Positions 9,183 through 19,081 are shown, counted from the stretch's first letter. The stretch: DNA of 47,007 nt from an uncultured Chloroflexota bacterium (GCA_902774215.1 CACYHU010000013.1:1-47007), one strand, 5' to 3'. Translations and numbers: made by a program. The notes: generated by a model not told the origin, from the letters alone.

Positions 9183-12100
9183 ATGAAAAATTCAAAATAT
9201 ATTCGGACAATGTTAATTTTTGTGATTTTCCTGTATACGCTATTTACTCTGCCCGTGGAAGCACAGGATGTGGTGACGTATTACAAGCCGATTACAGAGA
9301 TCCATTTGGATGTTAAAGAATTGACTATGGATGTCGGTGAAGAAATAAAGCTGCCGCTTACTTATACACCGGAAGAGACTCCGAATGTATTTCTGGATTG
9401 GTTTATGAATGAAAAAATTATTCACATCGATCCTGAAACACTGACAGTCACCGCTCTTTCTGCGGGGAAGACACGGCTTTTAGTGGAGAGCAATCTCGGT
9501 TTTTCCTGGGATTACTGTGATATCACCGTCACAGGTAGTCAGTCCGATGCTTCTATAAGAGAAAAAGCTGTTCCTGAAATGACTACACTTTCAGAGACAG
9601 ACCGGAATAAAATCAAAGCTGAAACATTGCTGAATTTCCTTGATTTCATTGAAAATTCCGATTTCACTCCTGAAGAATATACTTCATTGATGGAACGTTT
9701 CTTCAATGTGACTGCTGATGTAAAGCCGGGATCTGCCGTTACAGAAAGTGAGTTCGCGGCTTCTTTGGGTATGAAAAAAGCATTAGCATTGACAAATCTG
9801 GATGCGGTCAGTTTATACGGTACTGCAGCACAGATTCTAACTTTTACAGAAAACAACGACGATTTGATCGAACTGTTTGAGTTTGAACCGATCAATATCG
9901 ATGATCATTTTTCGGAAAATTGGAATAGTTTCATTGATAAAAGCATCGGACTAAAAGGTCATGTAGAGGAATTGACTTCAGTTAATACAGCACACCAACT
10001 TGGCTTAACGGGTAAAGGAACCGTTATTGCCGTTATTGATACCGGTATAGCCAAAAATTATGAAGATTTCAAAGACAGAGTTATCGCTGAGGAATGTTTT
10101 GCGCTCGAAGATAATGCTCTGCAATCTGTTCTTGATCATTATGAGCCTGTTTGTGAAAAAGGATCATCTTTTCCATCTAAATCCCAAGACATATCGATGC
10201 ATAATCATGGATCGCATGTAACTGGAATAGCAGCCGGAAAATATGGTATTGCACCTGATGCGGAAATTGTTTCAATAAATGTATCTGTTGAGAGGTGCAG
10301 CAATACTGATAATAAAACAATATGTGCTCAATCATTGAGGTTTGATTTATATGAAGTTGCAGATTATCTTGTAAATTTACAAAATGATTTATCCGGAAAA
10401 CCTATTGTTGCTGCAAACCTGAGTATTGGGGATAATAATAAGTATTCTGATTCCTGCGATAATAATAATCCATATAGAAAAGGAATTAACTATTTAGCCA
10501 ACAATGGGATAATTCCTGTAGTTTCTTCAGGTAATAATTTTTTTGTTGATGGTATTGCGAGCCCGGCATGTATATCCAAAGCTTTCAGTGTCGGAGCTCT
10601 TGCTGATGATAATGATCCAAAAATTCTGGTCGGTTCCAATCACAGTAAACTCATTGATATACTGGCTCCGGGCGAAAACATTAATTCCGTAATGCTTAGA
10701 TCTGTAATCAGGGATGAAGATGGTTCTGTAATAAGCGAAAAATGCTCAGGCAATGGTTGTTACGAAACCAACTCGGGAACATCCATGGCCGCTCCCATGG
10801 TAACCGGTGCGTTTGCGATTTTAAAACAGGCATTCCCAAAATTTAGTTCTTCACAACTGGAAGCGAAGCTTAAGAGTATGTCCACAAAAACAGCAAATTT
10901 GCGGGTAAAACGTGAAAATGGAGAAATAATTCCGGTTGAAACATTTGATTTTGACAAACCTGTGCTTGATTTTTCGAACATTTCCGTAGAAGTAAAACCA
11001 ATAGGAGATGTTTATTACATCAGCAATGCAGCCGAGCTGAATTGGGTGAGCGATGAAGTTGCAATGGGCAACAGTTTCAAGGATCGGACGATTATTCTTA
11101 CTGAGAATATTGACCTGAGTGGGAAAGAATGGACGCCTATAGGGACAAGAGAGAATCCTTTTATGGGAAATTTTTATGGAGATCGCTACGCGATCCTAAA
11201 TCTAAATCTTGACGGAAACTCTGATTATAACGGTCTTTTTGGATTTGTAAAGGCCGACAATAATTCGAGTGTAACGATTAAAGATGTCAGGATTGAAGAT
11301 GTCAGCAAAACCAATACCTCTGGAATTTGTATCGGGGCGCTGATCGGTGAAGCCTGGAATTCACGTGGTGGAAAAATCACTGTATCCGGATGCTCTGTTA
11401 CAGGATCGCTTCGGGGAAATATCGTAGGCGGCTTGATCGGAACGATTCGGGGCGGGAATTCGAATTCCACCGTGAGTATCAAGAATATTCACTCAAATGT
11501 TGAGATAAAAATGACAGGAGGAACAGGTAGTTTCGGCGGCGGTATTATAGCACAGATCGATCTGAAGGACCATAATTATGAAGGTGGATTTAATGGGAAA
11601 GTAACCGTTGAAGACTGTAAATATCAGGAGAATATATCCACAGAAGGACGATGGGGAACAGGCGGCGGTATCGTTGGCAGATATGTGGATAGCAATCCTG
11701 ATGTAACACTGTTAATTAAACATTGCCTTGCTGAAGGAGAAGTCAGAGCGGGATCAGCAGCGCTCGGGGGCGGCATCGTCAGTACGATTCCTGCAGAGTT
11801 GAAGGTAGTCAGCTGTGTCAGCTATATGGATGTATATGGCTATAATTCTGGCTGTATCACTTCAGGTAATGCTGGGGTCATCGAGGAATGTTATGCTAAT
11901 GGTATCGCAAAGGCAATGCTTGGGGGGGAGAATGGAGGAATCACCGCCTACAATAACGGCAGGATCTTCAACTCTTACAATGAAGGAAAGGCACCAAATT
12001 CATCAGCCCTGTCCTACAACGGAAACATTGCAGCCAGCGGGAACGGAACGGTAGAAAACACATATAACATCGGTCCGGCTGCCAATGATATAAATACCAG

Positions 12101-14777
12101 CGTTGCACAGAGCCATCCTGGTATCTTCGGTTATACCTCAGGCCAGACACTGATCAACAGTTATTACGATAACACCGATGGAGGATATATATTTGGTAAC
12201 ATCAGGGTTACCACGGTCATATATGATGACTCCAATAAAATCTATTCAAGTGGGGGCATGCCCACTGAAAACATGAAAACGAGATGGAGTTACTCAGGCT
12301 GGGATTTTGATAACGTGTGGGAATTCGATTCCAGATACAGCCGGGGATATCCGACGCTGAGATCTATCAAGGACCTACTGAAAAAGAACCCGGATGAAAA
12401 TTATACGCCGGATCCAAATGATTCTACAGAAAATGAATATCCAATTATTCTTGTTGAAGGATACATGGGAAGCAATCTATATACCAAGGAAAATGGTGGA
12501 GATAAAATATGGGCGCCGTCAGGCGATCTTTTAGATAAAATAGGAACCGGATGGCAAATGATTTCGCAAGGAATGGATATCAGTAAAGAGCGTTATCCAC
12601 ACAACAATGAACTGAATCTGCAGGATATACCGAATTTGTATGCCTATGATTTGGAAGCAGAAGGTGCTGGTACTAAGGGAACATTCGGAAAGCTCATCCA
12701 GGATCTGCTCAGAGAATTTCCGTCTAGACCGATATATTTATTTTCCTATGATTTTAGACAAAATAACACTAAATCCGGAGAAGCCTTATATCAACAAATA
12801 AAATGGGTTCTCGAGAAGCATACAGGCATCAATAAAGTCGATATTATCGCACACAGTAATGGCGGGTTGGTCGTTGCCAGTATGGTGATGGCTCATTACA
12901 CGGGGCCTGACAGTATTCTCAACGCTATCGATAAAATCATTACCTGCGGCACACCTTATGAAGGAACCGCAGTGCTTGTTGATCGGGCATTGACTGATAG
13001 AACGCTACATACGGTGGAAAAAAAATCTACTGATGATCAATGGCTGAGTATTTTTGGGTTAATTTCGGATGTGAAACGTAAGTTCCCTTCCGTACCTCAA
13101 CTTGCCCCAACGGGAAAATTGTTTAGTTCGCCTGATGTAGAGTGGACTTTCTCTGATCTGGTATTACAAACATTTCCACGCGTTAAGGATTGTCCCCTAG
13201 CGGATCCTTATACTTGTACAGATTCGGAATATAAAGACCTCTATATTATAAATAAAAGGAAATTGTCACAGACTGAATTTGACGAAATTTGTTCCAACTT
13301 ATCAGTATTTGGAAATAATTATACAAAGGCAAAAGAATTCCATAAAGCTCTAACGGATATGTATGGAGTAAATATACTTTCAGTGTTGGATAATACATAT
13401 TTTATCGTTGGAAATGGCATATGGACTCCTAAAGACGGAGTTTTCGGTTCAATAACTGTATTTAATTCTGATGAATATTATTTAGCTGATGTGGACTACA
13501 CACAGGAAGGCGATGGGACTGTGCCGTTATTCTCAGCTACAATGGGTGGACGGTTAAAGGAACTAAAGCCGGATCAAAACGGTGTCGAAAGATTTAAACA
13601 ATTGGAAAATGTTGACCATGGTGGTACTGTGAAAAATATAGGTGCCCGGGATCATATTATTGCAATTCTTTCAGAAAATTCAAATCAATCCGAAACCGAT
13701 ACCGAAGAAAGTATCAGTACGAAAGAGCACCTTGAAGTTCTGGTTTCCTGCCCGGTTGAAGTTCATATTGAACATAACGGGGATGTTTTAGACTCATCTG
13801 TTGAAAATATGTCAGTTCATAGCATCTTCGGCAGACTTGATTATGCCGGAATTGAAGGAGATATCAAAGTTCTCTGTCTGGATAGGGATTTGTATCAGAT
13901 TCAGATGCAGGGAATTGATGAAGGCGAAATGGATCTTTCTCTTGAATGGTATGATGAGAATGAAAAACTTGTCACAGAAAAACAATTTCTGCAAATTCCG
14001 ATTTCCAGTACTACCAAAATGAGTGTTGATACCAATGAAGAGGGAAGAACCATCTTAAATGTTGATAATGATGGTGATGGTACTGTCGATGAGGAATGGT
14101 ACGCGGAAAACGGCGAGGTTGGATACCAAATAAAAATTACCCCGGTAGAACCAGAGAATCCGGTAGAACCCGAAGAACCTGAAGAACCTGAGAAACCTGT
14201 AGAGCCAGAAGAGCCGCTGCCACAGCCGAATCATCAGTCTCTATCTTTCTTCCGCCTTGATACAGGCGTTCTACCAAAAACCGGTTTTCCCACTGTTCGG
14301 TCGCAAGCGCTTGAAGCTATGCCGAAAAATATGAACTATAAACCGCTGCAGATGACGTTGGAAATTCCGGGATTGTCTGTTGAATCTACGATTCTGGAAG
14401 TACCATATGTGGATGTCGAATATGCTGTTGACTGGCTTGGAGATGCTGTAGGTCTGTTGGAAGGCTCGGCCCTACCCGGAAACGGAATAACTGTTTTGGC
14501 TGCCCACAATCATTTGAACAATACCGAGAACGGACCATTTGCCTTGTTGAGTTCCATGTCAAAAGGTGAAAGAATCTTCATCCGAGACAAGCGGGATAAT
14601 CTGCAGACATATGTCGTTTATGCGAATGAAAAGATAGCTGAAACCAATTTAACTGCTTTCAAACGGATCTCAGAAGCTTTCGAAAATGCGATAGTTATGA
14701 TTACTTGTGAAGATGAAAGAGTAGATGGTGGTTATGCCAATCGCCGTATAGTGGCAGCACGGTTGATGGAAAATTGA
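9183..14777 (+). CDS. Giant secreted subtilase-lipase protein with LPxTG motif and C-terminal sortase domain
   Basis: 1864 residues from ATG 9183 (GGGGGG site upstream; signal peptide MKNSKYIRTMLIFVIFLYTLF). Order of domains: Ig-like group 2 (about 30-120); subtilisin-type S8 protease with D286 (AVIDTGI), H342 (HGSHVTG) and S534 (GTSMAAPM); GLUG/beta-helix-like repeats (about 620-1060, many GGGI/GSL turns); an LCAT/lipase-like alpha/beta hydrolase with VEGYMGS and nucleophile S1225 in AHSNGG; a calcium-loop motif DNDGDGTVDEEW; a Pro-Glu-rich linker; LPKTGF at 1697; and a sortase domain with H1775, C1842 and a following NRR. It probably acts at the cell surface as protease and lipase. No C-terminal membrane anchor is seen. 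Confidence 0.85.
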   Translation: MKNSKYIRTMLIFVIFLYTLFTLPVEAQDVVTYYKPITEIHLDVKELTMDVGEEIKLPLTYTPEETPNVFLDWFMNEKIIHIDPETLTVTALSAGKTRLLVESNLGFSWDYCDITVTGSQSDASIREKAVPEMTTLSETDRNKIKAETLLNFLDFIENSDFTPEEYTSLMERFFNVTADVKPGSAVTESEFAASLGMKKALALTNLDAVSLYGTAAQILTFTENNDDLIELFEFEPINIDDHFSENWNSFIDKSIGLKGHVEELTSVNTAHQLGLTGKGTVIAVIDTGIAKNYEDFKDRVIAEECFALEDNALQSVLDHYEPVCEKGSSFPSKSQDISMHNHGSHVTGIAAGKYGIAPDAEIVSINVSVERCSNTDNKTICAQSLRFDLYEVADYLVNLQNDLSGKPIVAANLSIGDNNKYSDSCDNNNPYRKGINYLANNGIIPVVSSGNNFFVDGIASPACISKAFSVGALADDNDPKILVGSNHSKLIDILAPGENINSVMLRSVIRDEDGSVISEKCSGNGCYETNSGTSMAAPMVTGAFAILKQAFPKFSSSQLEAKLKSMSTKTANLRVKRENGEIIPVETFDFDKPVLDFSNISVEVKPIGDVYYISNAAELNWVSDEVAMGNSFKDRTIILTENIDLSGKEWTPIGTRENPFMGNFYGDRYAILNLNLDGNSDYNGLFGFVKADNNSSVTIKDVRIEDVSKTNTSGICIGALIGEAWNSRGGKITVSGCSVTGSLRGNIVGGLIGTIRGGNSNSTVSIKNIHSNVEIKMTGGTGSFGGGIIAQIDLKDHNYEGGFNGKVTVEDCKYQENISTEGRWGTGGGIVGRYVDSNPDVTLLIKHCLAEGEVRAGSAALGGGIVSTIPAELKVVSCVSYMDVYGYNSGCITSGNAGVIEECYANGIAKAMLGGENGGITAYNNGRIFNSYNEGKAPNSSALSYNGNIAASGNGTVENTYNIGPAANDINTSVAQSHPGIFGYTSGQTLINSYYDNTDGGYIFGNIRVTTVIYDDSNKIYSSGGMPTENMKTRWSYSGWDFDNVWEFDSRYSRGYPTLRSIKDLLKKNPDENYTPDPNDSTENEYPIILVEGYMGSNLYTKENGGDKIWAPSGDLLDKIGTGWQMISQGMDISKERYPHNNELNLQDIPNLYAYDLEAEGAGTKGTFGKLIQDLLREFPSRPIYLFSYDFRQNNTKSGEALYQQIKWVLEKHTGINKVDIIAHSNGGLVVASMVMAHYTGPDSILNAIDKIITCGTPYEGTAVLVDRALTDRTLHTVEKKSTDDQWLSIFGLISDVKRKFPSVPQLAPTGKLFSSPDVEWTFSDLVLQTFPRVKDCPLADPYTCTDSEYKDLYIINKRKLSQTEFDEICSNLSVFGNNYTKAKEFHKALTDMYGVNILSVLDNTYFIVGNGIWTPKDGVFGSITVFNSDEYYLADVDYTQEGDGTVPLFSATMGGRLKELKPDQNGVERFKQLENVDHGGTVKNIGARDHIIAILSENSNQSETDTEESISTKEHLEVLVSCPVEVHIEHNGDVLDSSVENMSVHSIFGRLDYAGIEGDIKVLCLDRDLYQIQMQGIDEGEMDLSLEWYDENEKLVTEKQFLQIPISSTTKMSVDTNEEGRTILNVDNDGDGTVDEEWYAENGEVGYQIKITPVEPENPVEPEEPEEPEKPVEPEEPLPQPNHQSLSFFRLDTGVLPKTGFPTVRSQALEAMPKNMNYKPLQMTLEIPGLSVESTILEVPYVDVEYAVDWLGDAVGLLEGSALPGNGITVLAAHNHLNNTENGPFALLSSMSKGERIFIRDKRDNLQTYVVYANEKIAETNLTAFKRISEAFENAIVMITCEDERVDGGYANRRIVAARLMEN

Positions 14778-14836
14778 TATCGGTGTCATTGGTTCAGTGG
14801 GAATAATATCTTTTTGTTTCTTTTGAAAGATACGAG

Positions 14837-14862
14837 CTGATGAAAAGAACGGCGTCTTTTCA
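14837..14862. terminator. Hairpin after the giant surface protein, terminator-like without T-run
   Basis: Perfect 9-bp stem ATGAAAAGA / TCTTTTCAT around ACGGCG. The T-rich arm itself may serve, but no T tail follows, so termination is uncertain. Confidence 0.4.
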
Positions 14863-14920
14863 TGTTGAATCCATTTTGTATGACAGACGTTGTTGAAATA
14901 ATGCAACAGGAAGGGCTGTT

Positions 14921-15187
14921 ATGGACAATTTGATGGAGTACAAAGGTTATCCTGAACGCCCCGGTTCTTCAAGGAAAAACAGGATGAAAATACAGGAAAT
15001 GAAAGCGGAATACCGGATTCAGGAAATGCAAAAAATGATCCGTGCACGTACAGAAAGTGGGCTGACAGTCAGCGAATGGTGTCAGGAAAACAACTTTTCG
15101 GAAGGTTCATATTACTATTGGCTGAAGAAGATCCGCGAGAAAACAATCGAGGAAGTGAAAATAGGAAACTTCAAATTCATTTGCTAA
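14921..15187 (+). CDS. IS66 family accessory protein (OrfA/TnpA-like), orphan
   Basis: 88 residues. The segment IRARTESGLTVSEWCQENNF followed by SEGSYYYWLKKIRE is the typical IS66 OrfA helix-turn-helix region. The usual TnpB and TnpC genes do not follow, and the C-terminal end (VKIGNFKFIC) looks foreign. This is therefore a remnant of an IS66 element. A good AGGAAGGG site precedes ATG 14921. It marks the region between the surface proteins and the IS630 element as a landing zone for insertion sequences. Confidence 0.75.
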   Translation: MDNLMEYKGYPERPGSSRKNRMKIQEMKAEYRIQEMQKMIRARTESGLTVSEWCQENNFSEGSYYYWLKKIREKTIEEVKIGNFKFIC

Positions 15188-15273
15188 ACCATTCGGGAAG
15201 ATGCTAAGCTGACGAAGAAAGCCCTGATGTAAAACAACTGTATTTTGTGAATGTAGGGCAAACGATTTTTACT

Positions 15274-15300
15274 TGACATTCTACCCATATTTATATAAAC
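15274..15300 (+). promoter_or_regulatory. Putative promoter of the acetyltransferase gene
   Basis: TTGACA at about 15274 with an AT-rich TATATAAAC block about 15-17 bases downstream. The -35 is perfect; the -10 position is ambiguous. Confidence 0.4.
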
Positions 15301-15340
15301 TAGAGTCAATGTTAGTTTATTTGTTTACTGAGGAGAAATC

Positions 15341-15775
15341 ATGTATAGTTTTGAAACTTCTCGTCTACGTGGCATCTCAGATATGATCATTGAAAATGGT
15401 AAACTTATCTGTGCAAATAAACCAAATGATAATATTTTTATAATAAAACAATCTACTGGTAAAGAGTCGGGGTTTGTTTTTTATTATAAAAGAGATTCAA
15501 ACAACATATACATATGTCATATAGGTATAACTAGGAAAAGAGGAAGAACAGAAGTAACTTATGGGACTGAACAAGAGTATCGAGGAAATGGCTTCATGCA
15601 GGAAGCTCTAAATGGATTGTTACAATGGATTAAAGCAAACACTTTAGAAAACAAAATTTGGGGTATTCCAAACGGGGAAATATCTGAACATATACTTAAA
15701 AAATGTGGGTTTGAATATTATGGAAAAGATGAAGAAAACTCGTGCAAATGGTTTGTATATATAATTGAACGTTGA
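15341..15775 (+). CDS. GNAT family N-acetyltransferase
   Basis: 144 residues. EVTYGTEQEYRGNGFMQEAL is the acetyl-CoA binding motif A region of GNAT enzymes (R-G-x-G-F/Y), followed by a helix and the typical ILKKCGFEYYGK strand-helix end. It resembles RimJ/RimL-like or defence-associated acetyltransferases; substrate unknown. It has its own promoter-like sequence and an AGGAG site before ATG 15341, and is very AT-rich compared with the genes at the window ends, suggesting transfer. Confidence 0.75.
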   Translation: MYSFETSRLRGISDMIIENGKLICANKPNDNIFIIKQSTGKESGFVFYYKRDSNNIYICHIGITRKRGRTEVTYGTEQEYRGNGFMQEALNGLLQWIKANTLENKIWGIPNGEISEHILKKCGFEYYGKDEENSCKWFVYIIER

Positions 15776-16034
15776 TTGAATATGGACAATAAACCTTTGA
15801 TAGATTAGCATCAAATAGAGGTTGCTCTCCGATAATCATTGGGAGTATTAATTGGGATAAACAAGTAAAACCAGGTCCGCCATACCCCGCCAGGTTCATT
15901 CGGGAGCAGGACAACTTGTCTATATTTTACAAAAGCTTAGAAGTTTTACACTAGTATTCTGTAACAACTAATAATGGCATTAATATTGCTATTCAATAGG
16001 ATATACTCATATACAAGAAACGAGGGATTATCCT

Positions 16035-17150
16035 ATGCCAGCTGTAAAATACAAAATCGAACTCAGCACTGCCGACAGGAAAAAATTACAGGAGATTGTA
16101 ACCAAAGGTAAATCCTCAGCGAAAACTATACTTCGGGCAAATATATTATTAGCGTCTGATCAGCAAAATCCAAAATATATGACCGTTTCAGAAATTGCTT
16201 CAATTTATCACATAAGTGCAACAACGGTTCAAAATGTCAGGACATCATATGCCAATAGAGGATTAGATGCTACCATCAATCGTAAAAAACGGGAAACGCC
16301 GCCAATTCCTCCAAAGGTAACCGGCGAGACAGAAGCACATATAGTAGCCTTGGCCTGCAGTGAACCACCTGAAGGATATAGCAAATGGTCGCTACGCTTG
16401 CTGGCAGATAAATGTGTAGAGCTCAATTATATGGAATCAGTTTCACATATGACAATATCACGAGTTCTAAAAAAAATGAACTTAAGCCTCACTTGAAAAA
16501 ATGCTGGTGTATACCTCCGGATCAGAATGCTGCGTTTGTTGCTTCAATGGAAGATGTACTGGCCGTATATGCCAGACCTTATGATGAAAATTATCCGGTT
16601 ATTTGTATGGATGAAAAACCGGTTCAGTTTTTTGCAAACGCCAGAAGAAGTCTTCATTCAAAAGATGGTCGAATCGAATATGAAGATAATGAATATATTC
16701 GTAATGGCACGGCATCGATCTTCTTATTTACAGAGCCACTTATTGGATGGCGTTATGCAGATGCGCAGGAACATCGTACCAAAGAAGATTGGGCCAAACA
16801 GATCAAATGGCTGCTTGATGAACAATACCCGGATGTAAAAAAGGTAGTGCTTGTAATGGACAACTTAAATACTCATTCAGTTGCCTCTCTTTATCAAACA
16901 TATCCTCCCCAAGAAGCCTTTCGTCTTGCAAGCAGGTTGGAAATTCACTATACTCCAAAACATGGAAGTTGGTTGGATATGGCAGAAATTGAACTTTCTG
17001 CTCTAGCCCGGCAGTGTATCGGTTCAAATCGTATTCCAGATATTGAAGCACTAAGGAACCTATTAAAGCCGTGGTATACGGATCGTAACATCAAACAACG
17101 CGGTATAAAATGGCAGTTTACAACTGAGGATGTCCGGAATCCGCGTATTT
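16035..17150 (+). mobile_element. IS630 family transposase, two frames joined by -1 frameshift
   Basis: Frame 1 (16035-16496) holds the N-terminal helix-turn-helix part (ILRANILLAS..., SLRLLADKCVELNY). Frame 2 holds the DDE catalytic part with CMDEKP, VMDNLNTH and the E of DMAEIELS. At 16469-16476 a run of eight As contains the slippery heptamer A_AAA_AAA in the right phase. A -1 shift gives LKKNELKPHLKKCWCIPP, the conserved IS630 sequence. So expression probably uses programmed frameshifting. The usual C-terminus after WQFTTED-R is missing: the frame passes directly into a recombinase domain at about 17140. I could not identify the terminal inverted repeats, so element ends are unknown. Confidence 0.8.
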
Positions 17151-17473
17151 TGGTTATTGATGAACATACATCTGCCGCTGTGCTCCATAGTTTTAAAGCT
17201 TATGCCGAAGAAAATCAATCATACGCCGAAATCGCTGCTTTTCTGAATAAACGAGGGTATGTAACGGTTGGAGGAAAACCTTTTACCCGTGAAACGATCC
17301 GGCAAATGCTCACCAATCCAATTTATATCGGTATGATTGCCTATGGCAGAATTGGTTCTTCATCACAGTTGTTGTTTACCGGAAAACATCAACCGATTGT
17401 ATCCCGTCATCTATGGGATCAGGTGCAAACACTTCGGGCGGAACGCCGAAGCAGGAAATCAACAGATGAATAA
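17140..17473 (+). pseudogene. Serine recombinase C-terminal recombinase domain, fused to IS630 transposase
   Basis: About 110 residues in frame with the IS630 transposase. RILVIDEHTSAAVLHSFKAY, then YAEIAAFLNKRGY, GGKPFTRETIRQMLTNPIYIG and IVSRHLWDQVQTLR are the recombinase domain (Pfam Recombinase type) that follows the catalytic domain in large serine recombinases. The catalytic N-terminus is absent here but present alone at 6007-6540. The zinc ribbon that normally follows is also absent, and the frame stops at 17473 just before a terminator. Confidence 0.75.
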
Positions 17474-17525
17474 AATACAGTAACCACTACTCATTCCACA
17501 CTGCTGCACTGTAGTATCTCAGAAG

Positions 17526-17560
17526 AACAGCCATAGATTTTTCATATCGGCTGTTTTTTT
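17526..17560 (+). terminator. Rho-independent terminator
   Basis: Stem AACAGCC / GGCTGTT with a 16-base loop followed by five further Ts, 53 bases after the recombinase-domain stop codon. Confidence 0.75.
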
Positions 17561-17715
17561 GTTTAATCAGGAAATAACTTTGTTTCTCTGATTTGTATAC
17601 TCAATTCCATGAATAAAAACACCTTATTGCCAGGAATCGGAAAGAGGGAACTGCTATTGCGGCAGGCTCAAAGTAATGGGACTTGACAGGGGGTACTAAT
17701 TTTAGGGGAAAGATA

Positions 17716-18594
17716 ATGAGAAACAGCACCAATCCTGATCTGATTTTCCGGAAGCCATGCGTTGGCAGACTTTCCTCTTTATCAAATGACGGCAGAAGAT
17801 GGCGGGTAAAATGTATCCGGGCAGGCTCAAGACTGATTGTCAAATGCTATCCGGTACGGGCTGATTATACTCAAGTCAGGCATCATCGTGGTCGCAGCAG
17901 ACCGACACAGAATTCTCTGAATCTTCGCAACAGTATAGAGCAATTCAGGCTCCTCAGTCTGAATAATTTTTCTGGAACTGATCTGTTTGTGACGCTGACT
18001 TTTTCTGACGAACCTGATGAGCGGGTATTTCATTTGGATCAAAAAGTCTTTCTCGAAAGAATGAAATATTTCTTCAGAAAGCTGCGGAATCTTACGGAGC
18101 GCGAAATCAAATATATCGGATGCAGGGAAGATGTAAATGAAAACAATGAACCGATCCGCACTCATGTTCATCTCCTGATTTCCGGTGCTTCGAAAGAAGA
18201 AATAGGTAAAGCCTGGCCTTATGGCGAAGTAAAAAAAATTGAAAAAACAGGTCAGAATATAGATAACATTATTGCTTATTGCTGTAAAACCTTTCCACAT
18301 AAGGAAGACAATGCACAGCGGTATATTCGCTCAAAAAATCTTGTCCCCCCTGATGAAAGTGACAGCAAAACACTGGATTTGAGAAACGCTGAGGATTGGG
18401 ATGAACTTGAGGCTATTTTGAGTTATCCTAAAGAATATTTTGAAGAGTTTTATCCTGATTATATTCTTCCTGATGAACCAAAGATATGGCAATCGGAGTT
18501 TATTTCCGGATATTATTTGAATGCCGAATTGGTTGACAGGCATTCGCCGGATTGGCAGGTTATGGCAAAAGCCAGACGTCTTACGGGTGTGTAA
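17716..18594 (+). CDS. HUH-type rolling-circle replication initiator (Rep)
   Basis: 292 residues from ATG 17716, preferred over the upstream start because AGGGGAAAG sits 3-11 bases before it. The three motifs of HUH replication endonucleases appear in order: FVTLTFSDEP (motif 1), THVHLLISG with the metal-binding H-x-H (motif 2), and IDNIIAYCCKTF with the candidate nicking tyrosine (motif 3). The protein should nick an origin and start rolling-circle replication of a plasmid or integrated element. SSB and inverted-repeat structures downstream fit a replication module. Exact Rep family not determined. Confidence 0.65.
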   Translation: MRNSTNPDLIFRKPCVGRLSSLSNDGRRWRVKCIRAGSRLIVKCYPVRADYTQVRHHRGRSRPTQNSLNLRNSIEQFRLLSLNNFSGTDLFVTLTFSDEPDERVFHLDQKVFLERMKYFFRKLRNLTEREIKYIGCREDVNENNEPIRTHVHLLISGASKEEIGKAWPYGEVKKIEKTGQNIDNIIAYCCKTFPHKEDNAQRYIRSKNLVPPDESDSKTLDLRNAEDWDELEAILSYPKEYFEEFYPDYILPDEPKIWQSEFISGYYLNAELVDRHSPDWQVMAKARRLTGV

Positions 18595-18707
18595 GATCCA
18601 CCTTAACTCTAACTATGGTAAAGATTCCTGCTGGGTAAGAGCAAGGCTGATTTGTGGATGGCTGCCAATTGGAAACACTGCCCGTAATGGCAAACTGGTG
18701 ACAAGAA

Positions 18708-18895
18708 TTGAGGAAGTGGACGGTTATAGATGTTCTTCGATGTTTGGGTCAACTCCAGGGGCTGGATATGGCCATTCCAGAACAAATTATACGTCCAAGC
18801 CAGATCATAACACGGGAAAAACCTCGGGAAAGAGCTTCCAAATCACAAACCACTAAAAATGAAAATAAAAACTGGAAATGGGGAGATGAGCAATG
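18708..18895 (+). CDS. Small hypothetical protein overlapping the hipA remnant start
   Basis: 62 codons from TTG 18708, or shorter from the internal ATG at about 18768. The stop TGA overlaps the next ATG in ATGA (18893-18896), which suggests translational coupling. The product is basic and polar, ending SKSQTTKNENKNWKWGDEQ. No family recognised. The start lacks a strong ribosome binding site, so its reality is uncertain. Confidence 0.35.
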
Positions 18896-18981
18896 ATTGG
18901 AGCTGAAGTCTATTTATGGGGAACCCAAATCGGGATCGTAGCTTTTGATGATTCAACAGGACTGGGATCTTTTGAATACTT
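18893..18981 (+). pseudogene. Fragment of a HipA toxin N-terminus
   Basis: The first 29 residues, MIGAEVYLWGTQIGIVAFDD then STGLGSFEY, match the beginning of HipA-type serine/threonine kinase toxins (AEVxLWGxxIGAV...FEYD). After that the frame becomes an unrelated hydrophobic run. The rest of hipA is absent. The remnant probably shows that a hipBA-like module was once here and has been replaced. Confidence 0.45.
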
Positions 18982-19081
18982 TTTATTTTCCTTTTTATCC
19001 TTTCAGGTCACCGAAGTCAAATTCAAATTCAGTGAAATGATAGATAATTTTGACAACAACGAAAACGATAGGAAGGATTTT

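Noticed and set aside
15177..15212. TTTGCTAAACCATT after the IS66 gene, identical to part of the sortase-tail remnant at about 8993
   Set aside because: Only 14 bases match, with no protein similarity upstream; chance or a tiny scar cannot be separated.
15776..16034. Searched for the left inverted repeat of the IS630 element
   Set aside because: No convincing terminal repeat pairs with sequence near 17140, so no element end is claimed.
18521..18856. 111-codon frame overlapping the end of Rep
   Set aside because: Its first third is a shadow of Rep and the rest has no recognisable features; the ATGA-coupled 18708 frame is a better candidate.
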